A DNA stretch of 64,000 nt from JTS-RE37 sp041743425 (GCA_041743425.1 JBGTMS010000047.1:39891-103890), one strand, 5' to 3'; counted from the first letter of the stretch, positions 27,342 to 36,021 are shown. Notes: a model not told the origin generated them from the letters alone. Translations and numbers: made by a program.

Positions 27342-27782
27342 TCATTGTACTTCCGTGGGATTCATTTTCCTGTCGCCCGAATCCCTTCTCTTTATCAGGA
27401 ACCAAAGCGCTGCCAAAAGGCATAAAATCAATATACCTGCTATCATCCAATAGCGGGCCTTGTCATCTGTAATTTCTGTTATCTTGAGCAATTGGTTGGC
27501 TTCCTGACCCAGTAGCATCTGTTTGTTCCCGCCAACCCATGTGACAATTACGGAGTCTGCCTTGGTCGCTGATCCCAATCCGAAATGCGCTATACAGGAA
27601 TTTTGGGATAGATGACTCGATCCCCCTCCGTCGATCTCCCGGATCATGCGCGTATTGGCGGAAAATATCCCATGCCAGGGGAAATCGACAAAAAATATAT
27701 TGAAATATTGAGATTTGATACTTCTGGGCCTGTAAAAGTTACAGATATCACAATGGAGATAGGGTTCCCAAAGGGAAATCAC
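27342..27782 (-). pseudogene. Remnant of an ASPIC/UnbV-domain protein with C-terminal helix
   Basis: The recognisable part, IREIDGGGSSHLSQNS followed by AHFGLGSATKADSVIVTWVGG, is the ASPIC/UnbV domain that ends FG-GAP (CRTAC1-like) secreted proteins. Behind it come a transmembrane helix (WMIAGILILCLLAALWFLI) and a basic tail. The FG-GAP propeller that should precede it is missing: about 40 codons upstream are unrelated and the frame then meets the end of crtY. I treat it as the 3' remnant of a deleted gene. A short expressed membrane peptide cannot be excluded. Confidence 0.6.
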
Positions 27783-28936
27783 CCCTTAAAATACTGACCT
27801 ATCCTTGTGAGAAATGCCTGAAAGAACCATCGTTTCGGACAAGCCAAGATCACCCTCAGCTCTTCCAAAATATTCGTTTTCTCCTCAAGGAATTTTAAAA
27901 GCAACTGCGGTGGGAGATTCCGGTACATCCTTTCAAAAATTTCTCTTCCCCTTTCATTATGCTTATATAGGATGTCCAGTAGTAACAGGTCGTAATACCA
28001 AAATCGTGTTTTTGTTGAAAAGGCGTTAAGAGGTTGTCCGGCCTTAAGATAAGGAAGCAGTCTTTTTATTTTCCGTGAGGTATTCATAAATGTAAAGCCG
28101 GTGCTGGGTTTTGTCCATCCCCCGGCAGTCCCTATATGCAGCACCCTTGAAGTATTGGCACCCGAGAGATCAAAACAGCTCATCGGGATATTCCCCGACT
28201 CCTTTTCAACAATCTCATAACTGACAATGTCAAGATGGTCCTTGACATACAACTTTATGGCTTCCTCATACTCCCTGCGGGTAAGTGGATTTGCAGAGAA
28301 CAAGGTATATTCCACCAGCGCGCTGGTTTCGGTTAATGGCAGGACATACATGAAACGGCAATTGCCCTGTTGCAGGACGGTAAAGTCCATAAATGTGACC
28401 GTGTCGGCAGGGAAAGCCGGTTGACTCGTTTTAAGTATCCATCCAATGAAATGTTGTTGCAGTACAGGATATTTCTTTTGTCCTGTAAGTGCCGAATAAT
28501 CAAAGATGCTGGTAAAGACTTGTTTCGCCCTGTAATCGGCCTTCATTCCATTTACAATAACGCAGTCGGTTTCCTCCCTTATTTTAGCCACTGTATCAAT
28601 GATAAAGGAGATATTTTGATATCCGTCAATCCGGGCCAGGCTGCTTCTGTAGAAATCGGCTCCCCGGATCATCTTATATAGGTAGGGTGCGATCTCCACC
28701 CTTCTGAGATGCCCCGAATCTGAGACAAGGATATGATCCCAGGAAGCAGAAAGCAATGCATCGAATTCCCCCGCACCCTTTTCCCAGAAACACCAGGTCC
28801 GGTCATTGGTTTGCTTTGGATCCCTGTCCAGGAGCAGGATGCTTTTGGAATCGAAAAAGAGATCTTTTCCCATGGCGTCTGCCAGCATTAGGCCGGCGGC
28901 CCCGGCACCGATAATGATGTAGTCAAATTCTATCAT
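27779..28936 (-). CDS. crtY: Lycopene beta-cyclase
   Basis: The 385-residue flavoprotein should cyclise both ends of lycopene to beta-carotene. The N-terminal dinucleotide-binding motif is DYIIIGAGAAGLMLA, and NDRTWCFWEKG is a typical conserved block of CrtY-type cyclases. A later block, GTAGGWTKPSTGFTF, is equally characteristic. In flavobacteria this enzyme leads to zeaxanthin and related pigments. No other crt genes flank it; the other visible isoprenoid genes are a polyprenyl synthase nearby and dxs. Confidence 0.88.
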   Translation of the reverse strand: MIEFDYIIIGAGAAGLMLADAMGKDLFFDSKSILLLDRDPKQTNDRTWCFWEKGAGEFDALLSASWDHILVSDSGHLRRVEIAPYLYKMIRGADFYRSSLARIDGYQNISFIIDTVAKIREETDCVIVNGMKADYRAKQVFTSIFDYSALTGQKKYPVLQQHFIGWILKTSQPAFPADTVTFMDFTVLQQGNCRFMYVLPLTETSALVEYTLFSANPLTRREYEEAIKLYVKDHLDIVSYEIVEKESGNIPMSCFDLSGANTSRVLHIGTAGGWTKPSTGFTFMNTSRKIKRLLPYLKAGQPLNAFSTKTRFWYYDLLLLDILYKHNERGREIFERMYRNLPPQLLLKFLEEKTNILEELRVILACPKRWFFQAFLTRIGQYFKG

Positions 28937-29089
28937 AGGAAATTACTGCGGCACAATATACTGAAGATAAGAGGAAAAGTGAATGTACCAAGGTGGCAAA
29001 ATACGACTCCTCCGGCACCGCTCCTAGCCTTTAATACGACACCCTGAAGGAGTACTCTGTCAATGGAGTGAAGGAACATCGAACCATAA

Positions 29090-29109
29090 TATTTAGTTTA
29101 ATCTAAATA
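29090..29109 (+). promoter_or_regulatory. DtxR/MntR-type operator upstream of the metalloregulator gene
   Basis: TATTTAGTTTAATCTAAATA is a palindrome with 7-bp arms and a 6-bp centre. It resembles known DtxR/IdeR/MntR boxes, whose core halves are TTTAG / CTAAA or TTAGG. It lies directly against the -33 element of the promoter at 29111-29139, a position suited to metal-dependent repression of the mntR-like gene by its own product. Confidence 0.65.
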
Positions 29110-29110
29110 A

Positions 29111-29139
29111 TTGTTTTAATGAATAAAAATGTATTTTTG
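29111..29139 (+). promoter_or_regulatory. Promoter of the mntR-like gene
   Basis: TTG (29111-29113), an 18-bp spacer, and TATTTTTG (29132-29139) match the Bacteroidota TTG-N19-TAnnTTTG promoter well. Transcription should begin near 29145, giving a leader of only about a dozen bases before the ATG at 29157. Confidence 0.65.
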
Positions 29140-29156
29140 TCCAAATATAAAAATGC

Positions 29157-29819
29157 ATGACCCATTCCGAAGAAAACTATTTGAAGGCCATTTTCCATCT
29201 GGGAAAAATGGGTTCCGAATCGGTCTCTACGAATGCCATCGCTGATGAGATGGATACAAAGCCCTCCTCAGTGACAGATATGGTTAAAAAATTGTCGGAG
29301 AAGGGGCTGTTACATTACAAGAAATACCAGGGGGTGCAGCTGAGTGGTTCTGGCACCCGGACAGCATTGGCCGTCATCCGGAAACACCGAATATGGGAAG
29401 TATTCCTTGTAGAGAAACTGAATTTTTCCTGGGATGAAGTTCATGAAATTGCAGAACAGCTGGAACACATAAAGAGCGAAGAATTAATTGACCGGCTGGA
29501 TGCCCATTTGGGATTTCCTAAACATGACCCTCACGGTGATCCGATCCCGTCCAGGGACGGAAAGGTCAAACTGTCGGACAAACGCCTGCTTACAGAGGCC
29601 GCCATCAACGAAAGGGGGATTTGCGTCGCAGTGAAAGACTCTTCACCTTCCTTCCTCAAATTTCTGGATAAAAATAAAATTGCTTTGGGAGACCAGATCA
29701 CCATCCTGGACAAAGAAGAATTTGACGGATCACTGGAGATTCAGATCAAACAGCGAAAAATGCATATTTCCAATGAGATCGCCTCCAATCTCTATGTTAA
29801 AATGGTGGAAGGATCATGA
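29157..29819 (+). CDS. DtxR/MntR-family metal-dependent regulator
   Basis: The 220-residue protein has the winged helix of iron/manganese regulators at its N-terminus (MTHSEENYLKAIFHL, then VSTNAIADEMDTKPSSVTDM), a dimerisation domain with metal ligands (LEHIKSEELIDRLDAHLGFPKHDPHGDPIP), and a C-terminal SH3-like FeoA domain. The full-length layout is that of DtxR/IdeR rather than short MntR. It probably controls its own gene, the ZIP transporter 169 bp downstream, and perhaps feoAB at 36-39 kb, which has a similar site. Confidence 0.87.
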   Translation: MTHSEENYLKAIFHLGKMGSESVSTNAIADEMDTKPSSVTDMVKKLSEKGLLHYKKYQGVQLSGSGTRTALAVIRKHRIWEVFLVEKLNFSWDEVHEIAEQLEHIKSEELIDRLDAHLGFPKHDPHGDPIPSRDGKVKLSDKRLLTEAAINERGICVAVKDSSPSFLKFLDKNKIALGDQITILDKEEFDGSLEIQIKQRKMHISNEIASNLYVKMVEGS

Positions 29820-29988
29820 GTGGTCTTACTACGGTCCCCCGTCTCCTACAGGCTTTTACTGTAAACGGCAGCCTTTTGCATGAACTCTGCAAAACTCTCA
29901 TCGGGCCATCTTTAAAGTTTTCGAACTCCAGCCGGTATGCACCCATTGAAATTATTTCGCCACAAAAACGGTTTATACTCTACACATT

Positions 29989-30810
29989 ATGGAGCAGGTA
30001 ATTACGTATTTCAATTCAATCGATCCTGTATTAGCCGCTTTATATGCCACCTTATTTACCTGGGGTCTTACCGCCCTTGGAGCAGCCCTGGTCTTTTTCT
30101 TTAAAACACTCAACAGGGCGGTTCTGGACGGCATGCTGGGGTTCACAGGCGGGGTTATGGTGGCAGCCAGTTTCTGGAGTCTTCTTGCCCCGGGCATAGA
30201 GATGAGCCCGGGATCAGGCTTTCTAAAGGTACTTCCGGCCGCTACGGGTTTTCTATTAGGCGCGGCCTTTATATTTTCATTGGACAAAATCCTGCCCCAC
30301 CTCCATATCAATTTTAAGGAAAGTGAAAAGGAAGGGATTAAGACCCCATGGCACCGAACCACGCTTCTGACACTCGCTATCACACTTCATAACATTCCGG
30401 AGGGTCTGGCCGTTGGAGTTCTTTTCGGTGGGGTAGCTGCGGGATTTGAAGGCGCTTCCATTGGGGGTGCCGTTGCTCTTGCCCTTGGCATCGGCCTTCA
30501 GAATTTTCCGGAGGGATTTGCCGTTGCTATGCCGCTTCGCCGGCAAGGGCTGAGCAGAACAAAAAGTTTTATGTATGGCCAGGCCTCGGCTATTGTTGAA
30601 CCCATAGCGGCAGTTCTGGGCGCCTGGGCAGTGCTCACCTTTCAGCCGATCCTGCCCTATGCCCTCTCATTTGCGGCGGGAGCCATGATATTTGTGGTTG
30701 TGGAAGAGGTTATTCCGGAAACCCAACAAGACAAATATACAGACATCGCCACCATGGGATTTATTGGCGGATTTATTATCATGATGACTTTGGATGTAGG
30801 CCTTAGTTAG
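29989..30810 (+). CDS. ZIP-family metal transporter
   Basis: The 273-residue inner-membrane protein has eight predicted helices and the two ZIP metal-site motifs, HNIPEGLAVGV in helix 4 and NFPEGFAVAMPL in helix 5. The H-to-N change in the second (normally HNFPEG or QNFPEG) is seen in GufA/ZupT-type members. It should take up Zn, Mn or Fe; the neighbouring DtxR-type regulator favours Mn or Fe. A His-rich loop is lacking, apart from LPHLHI before helix 4. Confidence 0.87.
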   Translation: MEQVITYFNSIDPVLAALYATLFTWGLTALGAALVFFFKTLNRAVLDGMLGFTGGVMVAASFWSLLAPGIEMSPGSGFLKVLPAATGFLLGAAFIFSLDKILPHLHINFKESEKEGIKTPWHRTTLLTLAITLHNIPEGLAVGVLFGGVAAGFEGASIGGAVALALGIGLQNFPEGFAVAMPLRRQGLSRTKSFMYGQASAIVEPIAAVLGAWAVLTFQPILPYALSFAAGAMIFVVVEEVIPETQQDKYTDIATMGFIGGFIIMMTLDVGLS

Positions 30811-30971
30811 CGTAGTCAATTTGAATAAGGAATTGGAACTGGTTGAAAATAATGTCCGATCATCAAAATTTTCAATAGTTTCCTGCGTTCCTGTGTAAAA
30901 GGGAAAGCGCCAGCAGAACCTGGCATACCCTTTCGCCGGCAACTTCCAAAACAGAATATATACAATACACC

Positions 30972-31409
30972 ATGCGAAAGCAAAGGCTTTGGTTACTGAA
31001 TGTCCTCATCTTTTTAGCGGTCCTTGCCTGTATTCTGGCTTTTGCCGCCCACAGTAAAAACTGGATGCGGGTCAGGGCGGATCATGTCGGTCTCTTATCG
31101 GGGGTATTTTATGAAAAGATGCTGTTTTCAGATTTGGACAGCGTGCAATTGGTACCCAGAATCCCACAAATGGAAAGGGTTCACGGGTTTTCCGCATGGG
31201 CCATGGAAAAAGGAATTTTTCTGGATTCCATTCACCCGGAAAATAGGGTCTCCGTCTATGTAGACAACCTTATGCTTCCCAAAATAAGGATCGTCCACAG
31301 GGATTCCTTAAAAGTCTACCTCAATTTTAAAGACTCTGTAGAAACCAATAAAATGTATTTATTTCTCAGAGACAAACTGGATGCCGATCCGAAAATGAGA
31401 CCCAATTGA
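30972..31409 (+). CDS. Membrane-anchored protein of unknown function
   Basis: The 145-residue product has one N-terminal helix (LLNVLIFLAVLACILAFAA) and a soluble remainder of beta strands with a final amphipathic helix (NKMYLFLRDKLD). I do not recognise a family; the pattern slightly resembles small PH-like domains of bacteria, which is a guess. It lies 161 bp behind the ZIP gene and could be read from the same transcript. Confidence 0.55.
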   Translation: MRKQRLWLLNVLIFLAVLACILAFAAHSKNWMRVRADHVGLLSGVFYEKMLFSDLDSVQLVPRIPQMERVHGFSAWAMEKGIFLDSIHPENRVSVYVDNLMLPKIRIVHRDSLKVYLNFKDSVETNKMYLFLRDKLDADPKMRPN

Positions 31410-31478
31410 GATTACTACCCGCTTGTATTACAATTAATTTAAATAACCCTTTAGGCAATGAAATTGGATTTTTATATT

Positions 31479-31579
31479 CCCCAACCCCAAAAGGGAGGAA
31501 AAATCACATAATAATAGCCGTGATAGAGAAAATTATTGCCCTTTAGGGTCAGGGAAATAGAATTTACGACTTACAAAGC
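31479..31579 (+). repeat. MITE-like palindromic repeat, copy 2
   Basis: This copy aligns with 1261-1359 (minus strand) from its CCCCAACCCCAAAAGGG end to the ACGACTTACAAAGC end. Its own ends are inverted relative to each other: CCCCAACCCC-AAAAGGG against CCCTTTAGGGTCAGGG. A further ACCCTTTAGGCAAT just outside (31446) is an inverted match to ATTGCCCTTTAGGGT inside. It sits in the intergenic gap before the DUF2141 gene and has no coding capacity. Confidence 0.6.
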
Positions 31580-31676
31580 TTATCCATTATTCACGTTCAT
31601 TTAATTTAATTTGACAGGTCAGCCGATACGATTATTCCTCTTTATAAGTTATATTTCATATAGAAACCATATAAGA

Positions 31677-32087
31677 ATGTGGAAAATCGTAGTTCTGATG
31701 CTTGCAATCCCCCACTTCGGGATGGCCCAGCAGACACTTAAAATTGATGTCCAGGGGGTCAGGAATTCAGAAGGAACAATAAGTTATGCCGTTTATACCG
31801 AAAGCGAAGGATTTCTCAAACTCGAAAACGTCTATCGCAGCGACAGTATTAAGGCGGTTCAGGGCACCACACATCTTGTTATTGAGAATCTGCCCAAAGG
31901 AGATTATGCCCTTGCCGTTTTTCATGATGAAAACGGCAATGCAATACTCGATACCAACTGGCTTGGCATACCCAGGGAGGACATTGGCTTTTCCAATGCC
32001 CGGATGAAAACCTTTGGCCCGCCAAGTTTTGAAGAATGTACCATCCCTGTTCACGAGAACAGCTCAATTATCGTATGGTTGGAGTAA
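31677..32087 (+). CDS. DUF2141 family secreted protein
   Basis: Starting at the ATG at 31677 gives 136 residues with a good signal peptide (MWKIVVLMLAIPHFGMAQQ); the frame is open farther upstream but without a leader-like sequence. The mature part is the DUF2141 beta-sandwich, with LPKGDYALAVFHDENGNAILD and GIPREDIGFSN as diagnostic blocks. The family is widespread in exported proteins of Bacteroidota and Proteobacteria and has no established function. Confidence 0.85.
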   Translation: MWKIVVLMLAIPHFGMAQQTLKIDVQGVRNSEGTISYAVYTESEGFLKLENVYRSDSIKAVQGTTHLVIENLPKGDYALAVFHDENGNAILDTNWLGIPREDIGFSNARMKTFGPPSFEECTIPVHENSSIIVWLE

Positions 32088-32166
32088 AAGGTTGACTCAC
32101 AGCTTTAAGTATTCCAATTGGCTGCTACCGTGGCATTCCCTGAGGTCAGGATTTTTTTACGGCCTA

Positions 32167-32568
32167 TCACTGAATGGTAGTAATCCTGATAATGCCACTG
32201 GAACCTCTTGAGCCATAAAAGGAGGCCTCCGGACCATTGATTGTTTTTATTTCCTTTACGTTGGCGTTGCCTACCAATTGATCAACATCCCTGAAAGAAT
32301 TGCCGACAATATAGCCATCCAGCACATATAAGGGTTCGAAGCCGCCGTCATCTTGTATGCGATTGGTGGATTTGACAAAAACCGGAACCCCATGCCTTAG
32401 TGTTATACCGGGTAATTGCCGAATCTGATCAAGTAGGGTAAAGGCCGCCCTGTTCTTATCCCTGAGATTCTCACCAAGCGATCCTTGTGAGTCGCTAGTA
32501 GAATGGGCAGCCCCGCAGGCCGCAAGGCCAAGGCAGAGAATCAGGTTGCAAAGCAAAGTAAGTTTCAT
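32167..32568 (-). CDS. Lipoprotein consisting of a TonB-receptor plug-like domain
   Basis: I start at the ATG at 32568 (133 residues), since it gives a clear lipoprotein signal (LLCNLILCLGLAAC). The remainder resembles only the plug of SusC-type receptors: LLDQIRQLPGITLRHG, then PLYVLDGYIVGN, and the ending VKEIKTINGPEASFYGSRGS-SGIIRITT. There is no barrel. Such free-standing plug proteins occur in Bacteroidota, and their role is unknown. No receptor gene flanks it. Confidence 0.7.
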   Translation of the reverse strand: MKLTLLCNLILCLGLAACGAAHSTSDSQGSLGENLRDKNRAAFTLLDQIRQLPGITLRHGVPVFVKSTNRIQDDGGFEPLYVLDGYIVGNSFRDVDQLVGNANVKEIKTINGPEASFYGSRGSSGIIRITTIQ

Positions 32569-32702
32569 AACTGCAGCGTGTTTCCTAAAGGTAACCAATT
32601 AGGTGATTCCCGGAGCGGGTATTTATAAGAGTCCTTATCGCCACAGGAAATTCAACATGCCCGCCGTGGTGCTTTGACTAACTTTACGGGAAATTTCATG
32701 TC

Positions 32703-33088
32703 ATGATTTTGAATGTACAATTGTCAGGAGCCGTCCTTGGGTTTTTAGCAATACTCATCGGGGCCTTTGGAGCCCATGCCCTTAAAAAAAGCTCAGTCCG
32801 GAACAGCTTGCAGGATTTGAAACAGGAGTCAGGTACCAGATGTACCATGCAATCGTATTGCTGATCCTCAGTTTCAATCTGGGTTTCACCTCACCTCTGG
32901 AAACATGGATCGCCTATTGTTTTATTATTGGAACAATTTTTTTTTCATTCTCCATCTATCTCATTTATCTGATTAAACTCAGTGGAAGAAGCGCCGGAAT
33001 ACTTGGGTTCCTTACCCCCGTTGGAGGTCTTTTTTTATTGGCCGGCTGGGGTCTTCTGCTATACTCGTTTCTGTCAGACATCTTATGA
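32703..33088 (+). pseudogene. DUF423 family membrane protein gene with one-base frameshift
   Basis: The ATG at 32703 gives LGFLAILIGAFGAHALKK, the typical DUF423 start. The frame is then lost near 32816: the first frame reads QDL, while the frame holding the rest of the protein reads FETGVRYQMYHAIVLLILSF, exactly the DUF423 continuation. Adding a single T to the TTT at 32816-32818 would restore QDFETG and one frame of about 128 codons with four hydrophobic helices. It is either a genuine recent mutation or a sequencing error in a short homopolymer. DUF423 function is unknown. Confidence 0.8.
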
Positions 33089-33116
33089 CCTAGTATCTCT
33101 ATTGCCTTCGGGTCCC

Positions 33117-33827
33117 TTATAACCGGAGATACATATTCCCGTTAATGGTATTTAGCCGAAGGCTGTTATCGGCGGCATCAAAGCTGCCTTCTACTTTCTG
33201 ACCGATCACTTCATCTTTGGTGATAAATTTTAATTTGTCGTCCGCGTATATTTTGCCGTGAATGGTTTCTGCAGTAAGGCTTGTATTAATCATCCTGAGA
33301 TCGATTTCCCCGTTGATTGTGGAAAGTTTAAGACTTCCGGCGTATGCCTCGATGTCTATATTGCCGTTGATAAGATCTGCCTCGAAGTCGCCCTCGATAA
33401 TATCGGAACGGAGATTGCCATTGATACTGCTAACGCTGAACCTGGCATTTTTTGGGACGTACAAGACGTAATTGAACTCGTAATCCTGTGAGTCATAATA
33501 CCTGTTTTTTTCATTCTTGTGCGTGTCTTCCCATTCTTTCTGAAATTTCTTGAAAATACCTTCGGCTTTTGAAATGATGTGGATGTTAGTACTGGTTTCC
33601 TGAATGTCCAGTTCATAAGCATCCAGATATTTTCCGTCTTCCGTCCTGAGATCAGCTTTGAAATAAATGGTATTCTTATCCCAGGTAAGGACTTCGATAT
33701 CAGCTGCAAATTTCAGGTCTGCGCTGATGGTTTGCCCGTTAAAGTCGATATTTTTTTCGATCACCTTTTGCGCCTGTAAAGGAAGGCCCATTATCATGAT
33801 CCCTAAAGTGAGCATGCTATTTTTCAT
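33117..33827 (-). CDS. Secreted DUF4097-like beta-repeat protein (second copy)
   Basis: The 236-residue protein has a signal peptide (ending LPLQAQ) and a repeating beta-strand region where each rung carries motifs such as SSINGNLRSDIIEGDFEADLING and LSTINGEIDLRM. This parallel-strand pattern is that of DUF4097/head-GIN-type adhesin-like proteins. It is the last gene of the sigma-factor operon, about 100 bp behind the first DUF4097 gene. It should face the periplasm. Function is unknown; its link to an ECF sigma factor suggests an envelope-related role. Confidence 0.7.
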   Translation of the reverse strand: MKNSMLTLGIMIMGLPLQAQKVIEKNIDFNGQTISADLKFAADIEVLTWDKNTIYFKADLRTEDGKYLDAYELDIQETSTNIHIISKAEGIFKKFQKEWEDTHKNEKNRYYDSQDYEFNYVLYVPKNARFSVSSINGNLRSDIIEGDFEADLINGNIDIEAYAGSLKLSTINGEIDLRMINTSLTAETIHGKIYADDKLKFITKDEVIGQKVEGSFDAADNSLRLNTINGNMYLRL

Positions 33828-33926
33828 CTCTATTCATATTTTTAAGTTGTAGTTCAGCGTTATGCTGACGATCTTCTTTTAGTCAGGGTTATATTCCTCA
33901 AGCCTCGGCAGCTTGTTATACAGGGA

Positions 33927-34685
33927 CTATTTCTTTCTTAGATAAATATTTCCAGTGGCGGAATTCAATTGGATCTTTACTCCTCCATTGTTTATGGAAC
34001 CTGTTATTTTTTGGGTCGATATGGCTTTGAGTCCATTTTTATCCGGGACACTCAATTCAAAATTCGAATATATTTCGCCCATTGTGGAATGTAAGCTGAG
34101 ATCTGCGGCCGTATCCTTGGGCAGGGTAACATCGATCTCTCCTGTGGCCGTGGAAATGGAGATAGGGGCTGACTGATTGACTTTATTGAAAACCACCTCC
34201 ACGGTACCTGTGTTGGAATTCAGGGTCACCGGCCCGGTGACATCTTTGACCCTGATATTGCCAACGATCTCTGAGGTTGCCTCAATCTCTCCGGAAAAAC
34301 CAATAATCTCAATATCATTGAGTCCATCCCCCTTTACGGAGATATTCTGGTTGGACGGAAGAAAAATTTCCGCGACTTCATTTTCCGATCGTCTCAGATT
34401 GCGCAAAATCAGGTTATTCCCATCCTTTAGAACATAAAAGCCAACTTTTGTATTGTCACTGCCATTTTCACCCACAAGTTGCAGGCCTTTGGCCTTTTCA
34501 GGCATTGTAGTGGCACTCCCTCCTCTGATCAATAGCTCCTGTTTGTCATGGGTCCTGACTACTACTTTACCTTTGGATTCAATTTTAACCCACGCCACTG
34601 ATTCCAGGGATTGCTTGTATTCCTGCGCTGAAGCTGCTATAAAAACCAGGCAACTTGCGACCATCCATTTGAATTTGTTTATCAT
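33927..34685 (-). CDS. Secreted DUF4097-like beta-repeat protein
   Basis: The 252-residue protein has a signal peptide (ending FIAASAQ) and parallel beta rungs (SVKGDGLNDIEIIGFSG, VTLNSNTGTVEVVF, ISTATGEIDVTLP, LNSATGNIYLRK). It resembles its neighbour downstream in architecture but not closely in sequence. It begins 12 bp after the HEAT/anti-sigma gene, so it is co-transcribed with the ECF sigma factor. No enzyme motif is seen. Confidence 0.72.
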   Translation of the reverse strand: MINKFKWMVASCLVFIAASAQEYKQSLESVAWVKIESKGKVVVRTHDKQELLIRGGSATTMPEKAKGLQLVGENGSDNTKVGFYVLKDGNNLILRNLRRSENEVAEIFLPSNQNISVKGDGLNDIEIIGFSGEIEATSEIVGNIRVKDVTGPVTLNSNTGTVEVVFNKVNQSAPISISTATGEIDVTLPKDTAADLSLHSTMGEIYSNFELSVPDKNGLKAISTQKITGSINNGGVKIQLNSATGNIYLRKK

Positions 34686-34697
34686 GATTTGTTCTTT

Positions 34698-35501
34698 TTA
34701 TACAATAATTGGTAAAAGGGACTTAATCTGTTCTTTTACAAAAGGTTTCGTATCCTCATGTTCCATCAGTTTCCGCATCAGTGGTGCCGCTTTTTTCTCC
34801 CGGATACCAACGAGGATCTGAATGACGGCAATCTGAATCGCCGGATCCCTATCTGTCTCGAGTGAATGAAGGTATGCATCCGCAACTTTCTTATCGGACT
34901 TGAATTTTTCCAGGGCATCTACAGCGGTGAGCCGGACATTCATATTTTCATCTAACAGCATGCGCCGGATCAGTGCATCGAGCACCATCTCATCCGGCGC
35001 TGAAATCTCATCCATATAGTGAACCGCCTGTATACGTTTACTGGCCGAGCGGTTTTCGGCAAGGGCGAACATAACACCTGGTTCCGGCATGGACGTCGCT
35101 TCCTGTGCATTAACTGTTTGTGTTGGCGGAGAAGGGAACGGGCTCCACCGGCCAAGCATAAACGCCCCAATCAGCAAAGCGATTCCTGCGGCAGCCCTGA
35201 TAACCGGAAAAAAGGGGAAACGGTTGCCGGGAGAGGTGCCGGTTTTACCGAATTGTGTTTTCAGCTCAGTAAGGGCCAGCTGCTCCAGTTGTTCGTCAAA
35301 CCGCATCTTTAATTCCGGACCAGGGCGGGTGATTTTCTCATCCTTGAAAGCCATTAATAGAACCTTGAATTCCCGGAGCTCATCCCTGCATGAACCGCAG
35401 GTTTTGAGATGGGCTTCAACTTCCCCTTTCTGTACCTTGGTCAGATGGCCATCCAAATAGTCCGGCAGCCATCCGGAATAATGATCATTTTTCATTTTCA
35501 C
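34698..35501 (-). CDS. Putative anti-sigma factor with zinc finger, one helix and HEAT repeats
   Basis: The 267-residue protein starts with a zf-HC2-type anti-sigma domain (HLTKVQKGEVEAHLKTCGSC, residues about 15-37), has one transmembrane helix (AAAGIALLIGAFMLG, about 100-115), and ends in two or three HEAT-like repeats outside (ALIRRMLLDENMNVRLTAVD and SLETDRDPAIQIAVIQILVG). It overlaps the sigma gene by 17 bp. The obvious model is a membrane anti-sigma factor whose periplasmic HEAT domain senses a partner, perhaps the DUF4097 proteins; this is inference. Confidence 0.75.
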   Translation of the reverse strand: MKMKNDHYSGWLPDYLDGHLTKVQKGEVEAHLKTCGSCRDELREFKVLLMAFKDEKITRPGPELKMRFDEQLEQLALTELKTQFGKTGTSPGNRFPFFPVIRAAAGIALLIGAFMLGRWSPFPSPPTQTVNAQEATSMPEPGVMFALAENRSASKRIQAVHYMDEISAPDEMVLDALIRRMLLDENMNVRLTAVDALEKFKSDKKVADAYLHSLETDRDPAIQIAVIQILVGIREKKAAPLMRKLMEHEDTKPFVKEQIKSLLPIIV

Positions 35502-36021
35502 TATTTTCGAAATATATTTTCTTAAGTTTTTTTAGGGCTCTGCTGACCTTGGTTTTTATTGCCCCAGTAGTCGATCCCATTATTTCAGCCAGTTCTTCGT
35601 ATTTAATTTCCTGTAATCTGTGCAGGATAAGCAATTCACGATCCGAATCCGTTAAACGGGCAAGTGACAACTGTAACAGGGTATAGTCTTCGTCCTGGTC
35701 TGGCGGCTCCTCTTGCAGGCGGTGTGATATTCCTTCCAGCGGGATCTCTTTATCACTCTGTGCCTTGTAATGGGAGCTGAGGGTATTCCTGGCAATGGTA
35801 AACAACCAGGAAATAAACTTGCCGCTGTTATAGCTTTGGCGGTATTTCATAATCTTATAAAACACCTCCTGGGTAATATCTTCGCTCAGCATCCTATCCC
35901 GGGACATTTTATAAATGAAATTATACACATGATGGTGATGCCGTTCAAAAAGCAATTTTATCCCGTCTATTCGGCCGGCTGCCACCTGGGTCATCAGTTC
36001 CTCATCCGTATACCCGACCAA
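35485..36021 (-). CDS. ECF-subfamily RNA polymerase sigma factor
   Basis: The 178-residue protein has sigma region 2 (LLFERHHHHVYNFIYKMSRD, then ITQEVFYKIMKY and FISWLFTIARNTL) and region 4 (LLILHRLQEIKYEELAEIMG-STTGAIKTKVSRALKKL). No ATG lies at the right place: the frame begins with TTG (TTG GTC GGG TAT), and the next Met, at residue 10, would cut a conserved N-terminal helix, so I accept the TTG start. It leads the sigma / anti-sigma-HEAT / DUF4097 operon and is probably autoregulated. Confidence 0.85.
   Translation of the reverse strand: MVGYTDEELMTQVAAGRIDGIKLLFERHHHHVYNFIYKMSRDRMLSEDITQEVFYKIMKYRQSYNSGKFISWLFTIARNTLSSHYKAQSDKEIPLEGISHRLQEEPPDQDEDYTLLQLSLARLTDSDRELLILHRLQEIKYEELAEIMGSTTGAIKTKVSRALKKLKKIYFENSENEK

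Noticed and set aside
27612..27797. A 61-codon plus-strand frame over the ASPIC/UnbV remnant
   Set aside because: It is antisense to the remnant and the end of crtY and shows no features of its own.
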